From Darksidea phi (taxonomy: Eukaryota; Ascomycota; Dothideomycetes; Pleosporales; Lentitheciaceae): 64,000 bases of DNA. Within the stretch, counting starts at the first letter, position 1; each line of letters starts with the position of its first letter. The notes beneath the pieces are model-generated. The model was not told the DNA's origin. It ran no database searches and saw only the letters and a program-made list of their open reading frames with translations. The stretch is from assembly GCA_030770425.1 (NCBI GenBank), contig JASJFT010000163.1, forward strand, positions 1 through 64,000. Direction: 5' to 3'. Position numbers and translations under genes: made by a program. Shown here one piece after another: positions 41,861 to 54,108 of this stretch.

Positions 41861-42940
41861 ACACGCTTGATGACTTGATTGCTTACTTAGCATTAGCATG
41901 CATCGGCGTTGTGCGGAAAGAAGTCGTTTCCTGGTTGTTTGGTTCTAGCATCTTCAAGTCTCCTTTTGCTTTTGCCTTGCCCTACCTCTTCCTCAGCACA
42001 CGATCGGTGGAAGTTGTATATGGCTTTAGTTCTCTTCTTCGTCAATATACAACCAATTGTATCTGTAGGGTGTCGGTTCATGTAGGAATGTAGGAGTGGG
42101 GATGGTGTTTTGTTTCTATACCACTTCTGTTCTGCTTTTCTGATATTTTTTTGTTTGTCATCTCAAAGGCTGTGCCGGAGATGATTGACTATCTGTTCTT
42201 TCTGAGAAGAAGGGAGGGAGGGGGGAGCTTCTTCGACATATATATCACAGAATCTGGCAGTTGAGATTGCTCATTGCATGAGTAGAAGATGAATGATACC
42301 ATGAATAGTTGCAATTTGAGTACTCGGGCCGAATCTTTGAGTGCGCGTGGACTCGACACCGGAGGTCAGTGTGGGCCGGGTTCTGCCATGTTGGCGTGAA
42401 GCTCTTGTGTGCCGTGGTAGTAGTGTGTGCGTCGGTCGTAGAATGGATATCGCGCGTGAAGGAAGGGTGAGGTGCATAGAAAAAGCGGTGAGGGGGTCAA
42501 TGTGGCTTGATTGTGGCTGCGCCTTTTACATAGCCACTTCCACTCACGCCACCCTGTCACACATCACAATTCCACTGGTTTGACGGTAATCTCAAACCCC
42601 TGTGAAGCGTACTCTTCGATGCAAGGGTATTCGAACGGCCTCACCGACATCTTTGCCACGCTGGACTCGCGCGGGTCTGCATCGCTACAGACGCAATTGA
42701 CGCACAATCCTGTAGCCTAGACTGAAGGGCTGCGAAGGGCTGCGAGGTCCTGCTTCATTCTGACTCACTTCCTACTACTCACTTTTAGGTGAATGCAACG
42801 TTGTTGCCTACCCGCTTCCTACTCATAAATACATATTTTAGCGCTTTCAATATTTTATTGTATGCACCTCAACTCCGTCCATCAACTTTGGCTGAAGAAA
42901 TTCGGACGCTTCTTCAGCGCTTTCCAACGCACACATCAAC
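41861..42940. other. intergenic, no gene seen
   Basis: 3' region of the DUF1996 gene, then the leader of the BCS1-like gene. Short frames only, no motifs. Confidence 0.5.
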
Positions 42941-44771
42941 ATGGATCTCACCCGACTCTACAATATCAAAGTCGATCTTCCTCCATCAAACGAAACCTTC
43001 ACCAGCCTTCCTTCCACCCTACTTGAGGCTTTCATTCCTGGTTATGGCCTCATACATCAGATCATCAGCCGTATTTTCCACCTCGACATTGGCAACCTAG
43101 TCTCAGGTTTTCTCGTTCTTTTCTGCATTTTCAAAAGCTCTCAATACGTCTATGATTATGTCTACGGCATATATGCTTCTTACTTCATATCTACAATAAC
43201 AATCGAAGATGAAGATGCTCTTTTCCAACAAATCATGGAGTGGATTGCGAAGCAACGCATGACGGAAAAGAGTCGAGACTTGAAGGCGGTTACCAAGTGG
43301 ATGGACGAGGATGAAGATGATGATGAGGTGGATGACGATGTGCTTGACGAGAGCGGCATTTTCAATTACGAGAAGTGGGCCAGCGGGATCCCGCCTCGTT
43401 ATGAACCCAACTACGGCAGCGACAAGTTCTACTTTGAAGGTCGTCGATTCACCTTTGACCGCCAGCGGAGAGAGAACGGGAGCAAGTCGACATGGAAGCT
43501 GGAAAATCAGACTGTGGTGATTAGTTGCAGAGGGCGAAGCACGCAGCCCATAAAAGATCTCCTAGATTTCGTGAAGAGCTGGACTCTGACCAAGGAAAAT
43601 TCCACGACCTCAATCTACCGATCGGCCAATGACGCCTACAGCGATTGGGATAGGCAGTCTTGCCGACCTTCCAGGCCTATGAGCACCGTCTCACTCGATA
43701 TGCACCAAAAAGCAAACATTGTCATGGATGTGAATGAGTACTTGCATCCTGCCACCGCACGATGGTATGCTGCTAGAGGCATACCTTATCGACGAGGATA
43801 TCTGTTTCATGGCCCGCCGGGGACGGGCAAAACAAGTTTGTCTTTCGCTCTCGCTGGCATATTCGGGCTCAATATTTACTGCATTTCGCTCATGGAATCC
43901 GGGCTCACTGAATCGGACCTCAACAAACTCTTCACAAACTTGCCGCGTCGCTGTATTGTTCTACTGGAGGACATCGACGCCGCCGGCCTCCGTCGCGCCG
44001 AGGACCCGCCCGAACCCTCGAATACGAATGGCAATGGTACATCGTCCGAAGGATGTGCCACTCCGACCAAGAAGGCCGATATGCTCACTAAATCACCCAA
44101 CGCACTAAAGAATACAGGCACCAAGAGCTCGATCTCGCTTTCTGGCTTGTTGAACACAATTGACGGCGCAGCATCCCATGAAGGCCGCGTACTTATCATG
44201 ACTACAAATCATCCCAAAAAGCTAGATCCTGCACTCATCAGACCCGGACGTGTGGATCTGCAGATTGAGTTCACGCTCGCCACGCGCGGCCAATCCCGTA
44301 AGTCAAGATAGCGATGCGAATCGAGCAAGACTACGCTTCGTGTACTCAACCTAACCTAACGTATAAATGAAATATGCTAATTCCATTATAACTCTAGGTG
44401 ACATATTCACGCGAATGTACTCTAACACTGATACTTCGCCGCCCACTCCTGAACCCGCCCCTCGTACTAAGACCGCAACCAAAGGCTCCAGCGACGGCCG
44501 CCCAAAGAAGCAGGAAGACCACGAATTCTTGGAACTCGTTATGCAGAAGCCTGTATCGGAAGTGGTTGAGCCCGAAAACTTGAAAGCCATGGCGGAGCAG
44601 TTCGCAGACGAAGTGCCCGAGAACACGTTCTCGCCCGCGGAGATTCAAGGCTTTCTCTTGACAAAGAAGAAGGAGCCGAGTAGGGCGTTGAAGGAGGTGG
44701 CGGAGTGGAGAGAGATTTTGTTGGCGGAAAAGAGGGCGGCGGCGAAGGAGAGGGAGGAGAAGAATATGTAG
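42941..44771 (+). CDS. BCS1-like AAA ATPase
   Basis: Exons 42941-44297 and 44398-44771, intron of 100 bp (GTAAGT...TCTAG), 576 residues. The N-terminal part has a hydrophobic segment (about residues 48-68) and the BCS1_N-type region, with an acidic run of Asp/Glu near residues 124-140. The AAA module carries Walker A GPPGTGKT (291-298), Walker B CIVLLEDIDAA (about 338-348), an insertion rich in Ser/Asn/Thr, and then SLSGLLNTIDG, VLIMTTNHPKKLDPALIRPG and VDLQIEF. True Bcs1 translocates the Rieske protein in mitochondria. Fungi have many BCS1-like paralogues with insertions as here, and this is more likely a paralogue than the orthologue. The C-terminus is charged and helical. Confidence 0.87.
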
Positions 44772-46808
44772 TGAGGCGACAAGGATGAGGCAATATGGGT
44801 GACCTCCGACCTAGCAAGAAGGCGCTATCTAAGACCTAGTTTTCTTCGTTTTGTCAACGTCTATAGAATGCGCTCGTCTATTCCCCAGCCTCTTGAAGGC
44901 AATCATCGCATATATGTATTATCATTAGCTTGGCGCGCAAATCAATAAAGATCGATCACTTGATGCGCTAGTCATAATTGAGTACAGACTTGCGAACATT
45001 GAGCCTCGTAGTGTGGGGTATGGTATATCGTTGATAGGAGCGCGGAGCTCACGACCCGCAGTCGGAGGGGGTGGGAGAGGTGATAGGATAGCCGTCGGAA
45101 TACTCAATCTATTGAACTATACTCTAATACTAGACGGGATGAAACAAGTGTTGTTGCGTTGCTATGTTGAAAGATGCCGTCCGATCTCTCGTCGGACGCC
45201 GGCCCTTATAGACCTCCGCTCACATAAGCACCCACCCTTGATATTCGATCGGGCCCCTCCGACTACATCACAGTAGCGTATTACTAAGTTGATGCACGCC
45301 AATTACGCGAAGACTATGGACTTCCGTATCAAATCTTCAGTAGCTTTGGTGACTGGGCACATGCACACAATGTTTACAGCAGCCTAGGGCATCGGAGTGA
45401 AGTCACGTTACACATATTAAATGCCGTCCAAAAGACTAGGGCTATACGAGTGTCCGTTAGATTGCGAACTGCACAGTTCATCCTTCAATATATCCGACAC
45501 GTCTCATGTGCGCGTTTCGGAAGTGTTCCTGGCAGAGGCGTTCAAAGTCCGATGGCTAATGTGGAAGGTGGCCTGAAATCCGACCAACGAGCGGCAGGAT
45601 AATAATAGGTAGGCAGCGATTTTTAAAGCCGACTGATCTGAAATTTAATACAGGTACAGCTTAGAGCGACATATGAGGTTTGTTTTGCGTATTGTGGAAA
45701 GGGTAGTTAATTGGTAAACGCCAAACATAGCTTCAGGAGAGATGACAAGGCGTGCGTCATACCCTCCGGACATCCGTTCGGCTGTCTTGGCCTTCAACCC
45801 AACTCCACTCTGGATGTCGTTTACCCAAATGCCATCACTGTGCGAAAGTCCGCCATCTTGCCTAACGCGTCTGCATGAGGCGCAGCCGTGGGATCGGCAG
45901 GTTCGGCATCGAAGCGGCGTGCGGGATGACCTCGTATTCATCAGTATTGACACGGGTAGCTGCGTGGCGAGATCTTCCAGCCCACTCATAGACGAATAGC
46001 GAGCCATCAATGGCTACGCCGAGACCGATGAAAAAAGAAGAGGAGCTGAATTTTCGGCACGTCGAAAACAAAGGTGGGGTCGCAAAGGTGGCAAGGCGTT
46101 GTGGACATTGGGCGCACCCCAGCTTGCAGAAGCTTGGACGGCAAAACTGCAGCTCTTTTCATCAGCCGCTGCAAGGTCATGCAGTTCCAGGCCATCGAAC
46201 GCTCTTAGCTCCTCCCACAAGGGCTGATCGCTGCCATGCCACCATCCCCTTTTGTTCGCATATACAACACCTCGGCGAATCAGACGAGCGAAGTGCAACA
46301 GACACAAGGCGCCACATGTCGATTCGAAACTGGACTGGCTAGCGCTTTAGCGAAGAGGCGCATGTGCATGCGAGACGCGATGGCTGCAATAAAATAGGCG
46401 TGGGCCCCGCATCGGCCTGGGGATGGTTTGTACGGACGACCTTCGCAGCCCGTCTTTTCTCTTGCTTGACTTTTTCTTGGGTGTTGGGCGTGGATTTGGT
46501 CCAAGAGCAGGCTAATTGTACATTGCAGCGGGAGGAATACGGCACCCGCATAATCTTTATTGGACGACATTGGTTGGTCGTCGAGCTGAGGAAGAGTTGG
46601 CGTCTGCATGCGATCGTGGCGGGATTTCGTTCTCCCAATTTGGATTTACCCTTCCCTACCCACTGACGTTTTCGGATCGCCGACCCGAGAGCGCTCCCTG
46701 GACCTGCACGAACGTTAATCTCTATATTGAGCTGCGTGCTCGAGCTCGTAAATTGAGGCATCCATCTGCCCTCCTCGAGGCGCCTTCGCTTCGTTCACAA
46801 ACCTCACT
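44772..46808. other. intergenic, unassigned frames
   Basis: 2 kb with overlapping short frames on both strands. The minus-strand frame ending at 45645 (121 codons from 46010) is the longest of interest, but it shows no known motif. The leader of the S41 peptidase gene occupies the right end. Confidence 0.4.
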
Positions 46809-49210
46809 ATGAGGTCTATAATAGCGCTTCCTGCGCTGATAGCAGTCGCTGCGGCACAGGTGGAGAGCTTCACATTTGCGACGACACGGGCCACTACCAC
46901 GGCGGACGATGTGCAGCCTACGGTGACAGAAACGATCTCGGGGCCGATCGAGACGTCGAAAGCATGTGGAGAGGTAGCTGGTCTCGTGCGTCGGAGTAGC
47001 TCGGAGTTTCTGAGCGTGGAGGCAGATGTAAGCCGTGCTCCTTTGGCGTTCTAACTGTGTCGCGATAACAGAGAAAAGACCTGACTGACAAGATCTAGCT
47101 TGCGTACGCATGCCTTAAATCAGTACCCATCGACAATGACGCCGCCTCCCAGACGATCACAGAATTGAAGAAGATGTTACAATTTCAATCTACACTATTA
47201 TATATAAAGGACCCGCCTGAAGGATACTCGAACGAAGGCGTAGACCTTATGGCCGGCTTAGACGACATAAACAACAACGTGCAGAATGGGAAGTACGACA
47301 ATGAGTACGACTTTGAGAATGATATTGCCAGCCTGTTAGTCAAGGCGCACGACGGGCATCTTTCCTTCAGCGGAATGGCATATGGCGGTGCCTTTCGATG
47401 GCGGAGAAACCGACAAATAGCCCTCATATCGGCATCGAGCGACGGGATAGAGGCGCCCAAGGTCTGGGCAGTCCAGGACTTCAATCAGACTGGAAGCGCG
47501 GACTTCACTCCGTCTGCGGTGACTCAAATTGATGGTAAGGACGTCGTACAGTTCCTACAGGAGGAGAGCGCACTCAACGCGTATCACGACCCGGACACGC
47601 GCTACAACGCCATGTTTTACATGCAGCCCGCCGAAAATTTTGGATATTTTTCGAATCCGCGATTCTACCCAGGCCCGTCTATCAACATGACATTTGAGAA
47701 CAAGACTTCAAACACGTATCAGAATGCGGCTATCGTTGAAGACTCCAGCCCGTGGCGCGACGTCGAAGATGGGGAGACATTTTATCAAGTCTTCGTCAGT
47801 CCCCAAGCTAGCTCGAAGAGGATTAAGAAGAGATCAGATCCACACAGGCTTCCACGCCATCTAGAGAACCCACGCGAAGCTGAGTTGGATCGCCGCTACG
47901 TGCCTGTCAACTACCCTAGCACCGTTGTTGAGCACTCTGCTCCTGATGTGGCTTTAGCGGGCTTCTTCATCGATAGCCCTGCTGGCAAAGTTGGCGTTCT
48001 GATGGCACAAACCTTCAACACGGAGCGCAATTCGGACGGCAGGGAATTCCAAAGCGTCGTTGAGGACTACATCAAGCAGGCCAAAACAGAAAATGTAGCC
48101 AAACACATTATTGATCTGCGGACCAATGGTGGCGGCAAGATCTTGCTAGGCTACGACATGTACTTGCAATTCTTTCCGTCACAGAAGCCACAACTAATGT
48201 CGCGATACCGCGGCCACCAAGCTAGTGAACTTTTTGGACAGTCCCTGTCATCTATCCCGTCAATCAACAACCTCAACGCGGAGCTCTACACAAGCCCCTT
48301 TAACTACCATTCCTACCTCAACCAGGACAATGAGTCTTTTGCATCCTGGAAGGACATGTACCCTCCCTCCAACTTTCATGGCGACAATTTTACGAATCTT
48401 CTCCGTTACAACCTGTCGGATCCGTACATTACATCCTCAGACCGATACTCAATCGGAGTGACAATGACTGGCTACGGCATCCGCTCAAACTTCAGGGATG
48501 ATCCTTTCAAAGCTGAAGACCTGATCATTCTATCCGACGGCATCTGCGCCTCGACTTGTTCCCTCTTCACTGAACTCATGGTCCAACAGTCCGGCGTGAA
48601 AACGCTTGCAGTTGGTGGTCGTCCCATCGAAGGGCCCATGCAACCTGTGGGCGGCACCAAAGGATCGCTCGTCCTGCAATCAGAATATCTGAGCGACGTA
48701 TCGAATTACGTGATTTCAAACTACGCTGGCAGCCGCAACGAAGCCGAACAGTGGATGGACTTCTTGCCAAATTCGTTGAGCATCTCGACTTCGGATGCAA
48801 CCATCAACTTTCAAGACAACATCCGGAAAGGCCTCGAAAAGGACGGTGTTCCTACCCAGTTCCTAAACGACACTGCGAGCTGCCGCATCTGGTACCAGCC
48901 AAATATGTACCTCAATGTGACAGCGCTATGGAGCAAAGCCGCTGAAGTGGCTTTCGGCAAAGATGGAGGTCTAGACGAAGGAGCTTGTATTTCAGGTTCC
49001 GTTACTACTAAAGAAGCGCAGCAGGGACAGGGTGAGGGTAACCCACCGTCTGGTGATAGGGATGGAAACGGAAACTCTAATCCTGCCCCGTCGGCTTCAA
49101 AGGCTGCTGCTGTTGGAATTGCGCGGCCGGCGCGGGGAGGTTGGACGGCGATTGCGGTGTGCGCGACGGTGGTCTTGTCATCTATGGCTTTGGGTGCGAG
49201 CCTAATATGA
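46809..49210 (+). CDS. secreted S41-family peptidase-like protein, possibly GPI-anchored
   Basis: Exons 46809-47027 and 47099-49210, intron of 71 bp (GTAAGC...TCTAG), 776 residues. The signal peptide is MRSIIALPALIAVAAAQ. The tail-specific-protease-like domain lies near residues 330-600, with GKVGVLMAQTF, HIIDLRTNGGGKILLGYD and the nucleophile region LSDGICASTCSLFTELM (Ser558), the pattern seen in fungal S41 proteins. A dibasic patch (KRIKKR) near residue 312 could be a processing site. The C-terminus is rich in Gly, Ser and Pro, then hydrophobic (TAIAVCATVVLSSMALGASL), consistent with a GPI signal. Substrate unknown. It is followed on the same strand by a GMC oxidoreductase 470 bp away. Confidence 0.85.
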
Positions 49211-49679
49211 GATTATCGCATTGGCATTGGTATTGGCATTAGTGGCGTCTTTGGGCTAGATCTACTCCCTGGGTGGGCATATGGTCTGTCGACGATTGAT
49301 GATGGGAAAAGAGTCGGGATACCCGTGATTCGGGGCGCATTGGCATGAACATGTGTTGCAAGGATGCCTAATCTAATTGTATAGTTCACACCACTTGTAT
49401 TTATTTCCTAGCTCCTTCTCTCATAGTGCATGCGATGCCGATGTGCGGCTCTTTCTTGGCTAAATGCTTATTCTTGGGCTTTACGTTAGTAAGAGGGCGT
49501 GTCGGTCGGCAGTAGATTCGTTCATCCTCCCATGCAGATGGAGCACACGTTGCTTTCCCCGCTTCTTACCCGCTTCGGAAGGTGTGACCAACCTCGGGAC
49601 AGAATGTAGAGATAATTATATCATATGAGCAACTCACAACTCCTCCCACCTATTTCATCTCTCACACCAGCATGTGATC
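49211..49679. other. intergenic between S41 and GMC genes
   Basis: Contains the 3' region of the S41 gene, with two or three GCATTGGTATTGG-like short repeats at about 49217-49240, and a promoter segment of about 200 bp. No gene. Confidence 0.5.
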
Positions 49680-51473
49680 ATGTTCGCTCTACTCCCCGTC
49701 CTCGCGTTCGTCTTACCTATTCATGCCACATATTCCTCGTCAACAGCCTTCGACTACATAATTGTTGGCGCCGGTCCCGCAGGCCTCGTTCTTGCGAACA
49801 GGTTATCCGAGAACGCTAACATCACCGTCGCCGTCATTGAAGCTGGCGATGCACAATTCGACAACCCCAATGTAACGCGTGCCGATGCGTTCGGTCTGGG
49901 TCTCAATACGTCGATAGACTGGAGTTACACGAGCGCACCGCAGAAGTATCTCGATGATAGGACGTTTATATATTACTCGGGCAAAGCGCTAGGCGGCACG
50001 ACGACGATCAATGGAATGACGTATCTGCGCGCGGAGAAAGAGCAGATTGATGCGTGGGAAGGCCTCGGTAACTCCGGCTGGAACTGGAACTCGTTGTTCT
50101 CATATTACGTTTCGCAAGAACACTTCCAACCTCCGGATGCGGAGAAAGCGTTGAATGGGGCGGCGTTTGAAGAGCAAGATCATGGGTTTGCGGGAGAGGT
50201 GGCGGTGGGTTGGGCTGACACTTTTATGAAAGATGGCGTCTTCGACATGCTGAAGGGGACGAGCGAGAATATGGGTGTCGCTTGGAATAAAGATGCTAAT
50301 GGAGGGAGAATGAGCGGGTTCACCACGTGGCCGTTCACGCTCAATTCATCGTCGAATACGCGGCATGATGCCGCGACGGCATTTTACTACCCTATTGCTA
50401 AAAGCCGATCGAATCTACACATGTTTCTCAACACGACTGCGACACGCATCCTATGGTCCGACGAAAGAACTACAAACGGAGAAGTAGTAGCCACAGGCGT
50501 CGAAATTGTCACCTTCTGCAACACCACTAAGCAAACCCTCCAAGCTTCCAAAGAAGTCCTCCTCTCAGCCGGCGCTCTCCGTTCCGCAGCGCTCCTCGAA
50601 CACTCCGGCATCGGAAACCCGTCAGTCCTCGGACCAATAGGCCTAGAAACCGTTGTCGACCTCCCAAGCGTAGGCGCCAGTCTACAAGACCAGCCCAACA
50701 TGGCCATATCCTATGTCTCGCCAACGAACTGGACAGGCTACCCTAGTTTCGTAACATACCTCACAGCGCGCGACTTATTTGGCGCAAACCTCTCAAGCAT
50801 TGCCTCGGAAATCCGCAGTAACATATCCTTATACGCACAGCGAATTGTTGGCGACGCACCAACAAATGAAACAACTCTCGCCATCGAAGAACACTTGCTT
50901 ACCCTACAGACCGATCTCGTCTTCACAGCAAACAGCACAATTCCCCTCGCCGAACTCCTCTGGGCCCCTAGCGCAGGAAGTATAACATGTGTTTTCTGGA
51001 CTCTGCTCCCTTTCTCTAAGGGAAACATACACATCACCTCACCCGAAGCCTCACAACAACCTAACATTAATCCGAACTTCCTCCAACTCCCCATCGACAC
51101 ACTCATCCAAGCTGCCGCCGCCGTAAAAACACGTGAGTACTTCGTCACCTCGCCGCTCTCCACCCATGTTACTGCGGAGGCTGTCCCGGGTTTTGCTGTT
51201 GTGCCCGAAGGCACCGGGTGGAGAGATGACAGGTGGGCGGCGTGGATTAAGACGAGCTATGGAGTGAATTACCATCCCGTGAGTAGTACGGCTATGAGAA
51301 GTAGGGAGTGGGGTGGTGTTGTTGATAAGGAGGGGAGGGTGTATGGGGTTAAGAATGTTAGGGTTGCGGATGCGGGGGTGTTCCCTATGCAGATTAGCGG
51401 GCATTTGAGCGCGAGTGTGTATGCGGTTGCCGGGAAGATTGCAGATGCCATTGTCGGTAAGAGAGATAGCTAA
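49680..51473 (+). CDS. secreted GMC oxidoreductase (FAD-dependent)
   Basis: A single ORF. The ATG at 49680 gives 597 residues and a signal peptide (MFALLPVLAFVLPIHA). The FAD-binding dinucleotide fold is YIIVGAGPAGLVLANRLSE (about residues 26-44) with VIEAGD further on. The GMC signature is GKALGGTTTINGMTYLR. LLSAGALRSAALLEHSGIG is the second signature. The C-terminal catalytic pair is in NYHPVSS (His532) and QISGHLSASV (His575), 43 residues apart as in glucose oxidase-type enzymes. Numerous N-glycosylation sites. It would oxidise an alcohol or sugar outside the cell and yield H2O2. The exact substrate cannot be told. Confidence 0.92.
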   Translation: MFALLPVLAFVLPIHATYSSSTAFDYIIVGAGPAGLVLANRLSENANITVAVIEAGDAQFDNPNVTRADAFGLGLNTSIDWSYTSAPQKYLDDRTFIYYSGKALGGTTTINGMTYLRAEKEQIDAWEGLGNSGWNWNSLFSYYVSQEHFQPPDAEKALNGAAFEEQDHGFAGEVAVGWADTFMKDGVFDMLKGTSENMGVAWNKDANGGRMSGFTTWPFTLNSSSNTRHDAATAFYYPIAKSRSNLHMFLNTTATRILWSDERTTNGEVVATGVEIVTFCNTTKQTLQASKEVLLSAGALRSAALLEHSGIGNPSVLGPIGLETVVDLPSVGASLQDQPNMAISYVSPTNWTGYPSFVTYLTARDLFGANLSSIASEIRSNISLYAQRIVGDAPTNETTLAIEEHLLTLQTDLVFTANSTIPLAELLWAPSAGSITCVFWTLLPFSKGNIHITSPEASQQPNINPNFLQLPIDTLIQAAAAVKTREYFVTSPLSTHVTAEAVPGFAVVPEGTGWRDDRWAAWIKTSYGVNYHPVSSTAMRSREWGGVVDKEGRVYGVKNVRVADAGVFPMQISGHLSASVYAVAGKIADAIVGKRDS

Positions 51474-52245
51474 TTGGGCACGAGGCTGTGAATGTGCAGT
51501 CTCGATGAATGTACGCAAAAAGAGACATCTCCACGTACGCGTATTCGAATGAGTAGCAGCCATCGCGTCGTCAAACTCGCGGAATAACCCAAAAAGGTGA
51601 CACAAAAAGGCATTTCGTCCCGAATACCTTGAAAAGCAAGAAGGTTGTTCGTTGCAGTCATTGCCTGTGATTGCCTGAGGCGTCACGGCATGACTGCGAG
51701 GGCAGCGCCCGAGCCTCATGAAAGAGGGCGTGGCGCGTGCCATGATGTTGAGCGGTAGCGACAGTAGTCTACCAGACTCGAGAGCAGCCAGAAACGTGAC
51801 CTGCTGCCTGCTTAACGTCCCACAAGAACTCCATCCCGCGACTCTACGACCACGTACGCGTATTGTCTGATGCGAACGAAGTACAGTCTAAGACTGATCC
51901 TAACCACTATTCTTCCACACCATGCCCTAATACGCTCTACAAGCCTCCGGAATGACAAGGCCCCACCGCCCACAATGTTAGTCAGTAGGCAGTATGAGAT
52001 GCAGTCTAGTTTCTCCGCAGCGCTCGTTATTTGTTACATTCGCAGGAATGAGAACCAATACAAAGGATAGCATGAGAGAATGTGCAAGTAGGTTACGTGG
52101 AAGCATCTACAGTTGTTTCAAACTTAACTGCATCGTTCATACCACAACAAATCATAGTATATCTTCCCCATCCTTGTCCAAACTCCGACCTCTTAATCTT
52201 GGGGACATAATAGCAGCCTCCCACGAAGGGAGTTTAGTTGATGGC
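51474..52245. other. intergenic between convergent genes
   Basis: 3' regions of the GMC gene (plus) and the HET gene (minus). Nothing else recognised. Confidence 0.5.
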
Positions 52246-54108
52246 TCAGCGTATGGCAGCCTGTCCAAGCCTGCCTTCCGCACCTGTGCCCCTCTCCCGC
52301 CAAATTACACCATACGTTGATTTGGTCGCAAATGTATATGCGGCCCCATTGAGCCCGGCCTCGTCTTCATGGGACAATACAGCATGCGACAAGTTAGCTG
52401 GAGTCGTCGCCACGTCTCCTATGGACGGACCCTGCCGCCTCTGAAGCATGAAAGCGAGCACGTCCTCGTAATGCAATCGAAGATAAGGCCTATTGTTAAG
52501 TATGGTGATGCCGCTAAATTCGGAATGGTGTTCAAGCTCAACTGCTTCCGTTAATCGGTACGACGTCTCTGGTGGAATATATTGACGTTTCGGTAACATA
52601 AGACAACGTCTCAGGTCTATCCGCCGATACAGTTTGCTCTCTTCTACTAATATCGCCCAGCTACAAAGGCCATAGCTCGATGAATCTGGGTCCCGTTTTC
52701 GCAGCACCGCATATGACACCAGCGGTTTTCCCCCGTCAAGCACATTTGTCCACTCGATCCGCGCGAAAATATCGTCAGCGCGGGTTTCTTGGCCAACCAG
52801 AAACAGACAGATGTAGTACGAAAACTGACTGTAGGACGCACTCAGGTGGGGAGGTAGTAAGCGAGCAGCCGCAAATATCGCACCAGGACATTCTGGAGTA
52901 GTAAGAGCCTCATGGTGCGCTTTGTGTTGGCTAGCGGTCTTCATGCTTGTTTTGTGCGGATCTAACACAGCGTAGCTACCTAATGATATGTCGTTCTCCA
53001 AAACCCCCCACACGTCATCCGGCGCATTGGTGAAACGGGCAACTCCAGAGATAGGAAGATTGATGTACATGGAGCGTGTCGTAAGCTTGGTGGATGGTGT
53101 CTTGATGAGCGCCTGTCGTCTTTGTTGAATGAGCTCTGACACTTCGGTACCATGCAAGTCAACATGTAACCACCCCAGGAGATCGTGTAAAACAGGAAGG
53201 GCGCTGCTCTCATAGAAGGAACCGCTTTGCTGGCAACAGAACAGGAACACGCGTTTGAAAAGAGTGAAGGTTGAAATACCATAGTCTGGAGTGATCTCGC
53301 GTCCTGGATCATCCTCCGGAAGAAGTGAAAGGAGTGCGTATACTTTGTCTCGAGAGTCCATACACCTAGAAGAACCGTAGGTATGGAGTAGTTGGATTAA
53401 CCCGAGGCAAGAGTTGCTAATTGGTTGATCCTGGCGTTTGGAAGTGCGGTTGATGCATGCGGCAATGACTTTCCCATACTTGGGATTTACCGTTGCAGGT
53501 AGGATAGCCCTCAATGCATCAAGGTTGTTCCATGAGACTTTATTCGGCCCGCAAAAGAGGGAAACTTCTCTTGGTAGGATAATCTCCTGTTTGACCCACA
53601 GTCTGTCAAAGTATGGTAGATGCTCTAATTCGGAAAAGACATCGTGAGCGAGCTGTTCATCCTGCTTTTCTACAGACTCCCGGAGACGGTCGAGTGTGTT
53701 ACCGGTTCCGATACACGCTGCGACTGACCTTGCGTTTCCGTAGATCTTTGCCATCATTGCTACTTGAGCGGACTTTTCTGTGTCATCTGCCTGATTGATA
53801 CAGATGGAGTCGATCCATAAGTTGTGCTCGATTTGATGGTGTCGCAGCTGCCAGAGCGCATGCCAGCAGTGCATTCTGACCGGCACGACATGCCCGTTGA
53901 TGCTTATTGGAAGCATAGGTATGGAATCTCCCCAGGTGTAGGAAATGCCAATGTACTCTGGCCAAGACCCGGCGCAGTCGTAGGTGCTCAAGTTGTAGTG
54001 GGGCATCTCTTCGCTAGGCAGCGACTTGTCCGGCGGTTGCCATTTGAGCAGCCTGATCTGCTCAGTCGGCTTGTAGAGAGGCACATGCACATATAAAGGA
54101 TGCATCAT
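52246..54108 (-). CDS. HET-domain protein, intact
   Basis: A single 620-residue ORF from the ATG at 54108. HET blocks in order: IRLLKWQPPDK near the start, EYIGISYTWGDS, NLWIDSICINQADDTEKS, AQVAMMAKIYGNARSV, YFDRLWVKQEIILP and SRDKVYALLSLLPED with PDYGIST. The C-terminal 300 residues are not conserved enough for me to name a domain. No stops or frameshifts. It probably acts in vegetative incompatibility or other conspecific recognition. It differs strongly in sequence from the HET genes at 14.7 and 21.0 kb, so it is not a recent duplicate of either. Confidence 0.88.
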   Translation of the reverse strand: MMHPLYVHVPLYKPTEQIRLLKWQPPDKSLPSEEMPHYNLSTYDCAGSWPEYIGISYTWGDSIPMLPISINGHVVPVRMHCWHALWQLRHHQIEHNLWIDSICINQADDTEKSAQVAMMAKIYGNARSVAACIGTGNTLDRLRESVEKQDEQLAHDVFSELEHLPYFDRLWVKQEIILPREVSLFCGPNKVSWNNLDALRAILPATVNPKYGKVIAACINRTSKRQDQPISNSCLGLIQLLHTYGSSRCMDSRDKVYALLSLLPEDDPGREITPDYGISTFTLFKRVFLFCCQQSGSFYESSALPVLHDLLGWLHVDLHGTEVSELIQQRRQALIKTPSTKLTTRSMYINLPISGVARFTNAPDDVWGVLENDISLGSYAVLDPHKTSMKTASQHKAHHEALTTPECPGAIFAAARLLPPHLSASYSQFSYYICLFLVGQETRADDIFARIEWTNVLDGGKPLVSYAVLRKRDPDSSSYGLCSWAILVEESKLYRRIDLRRCLMLPKRQYIPPETSYRLTEAVELEHHSEFSGITILNNRPYLRLHYEDVLAFMLQRRQGPSIGDVATTPANLSHAVLSHEDEAGLNGAAYTFATKSTYGVIWRERGTGAEGRLGQAAIR

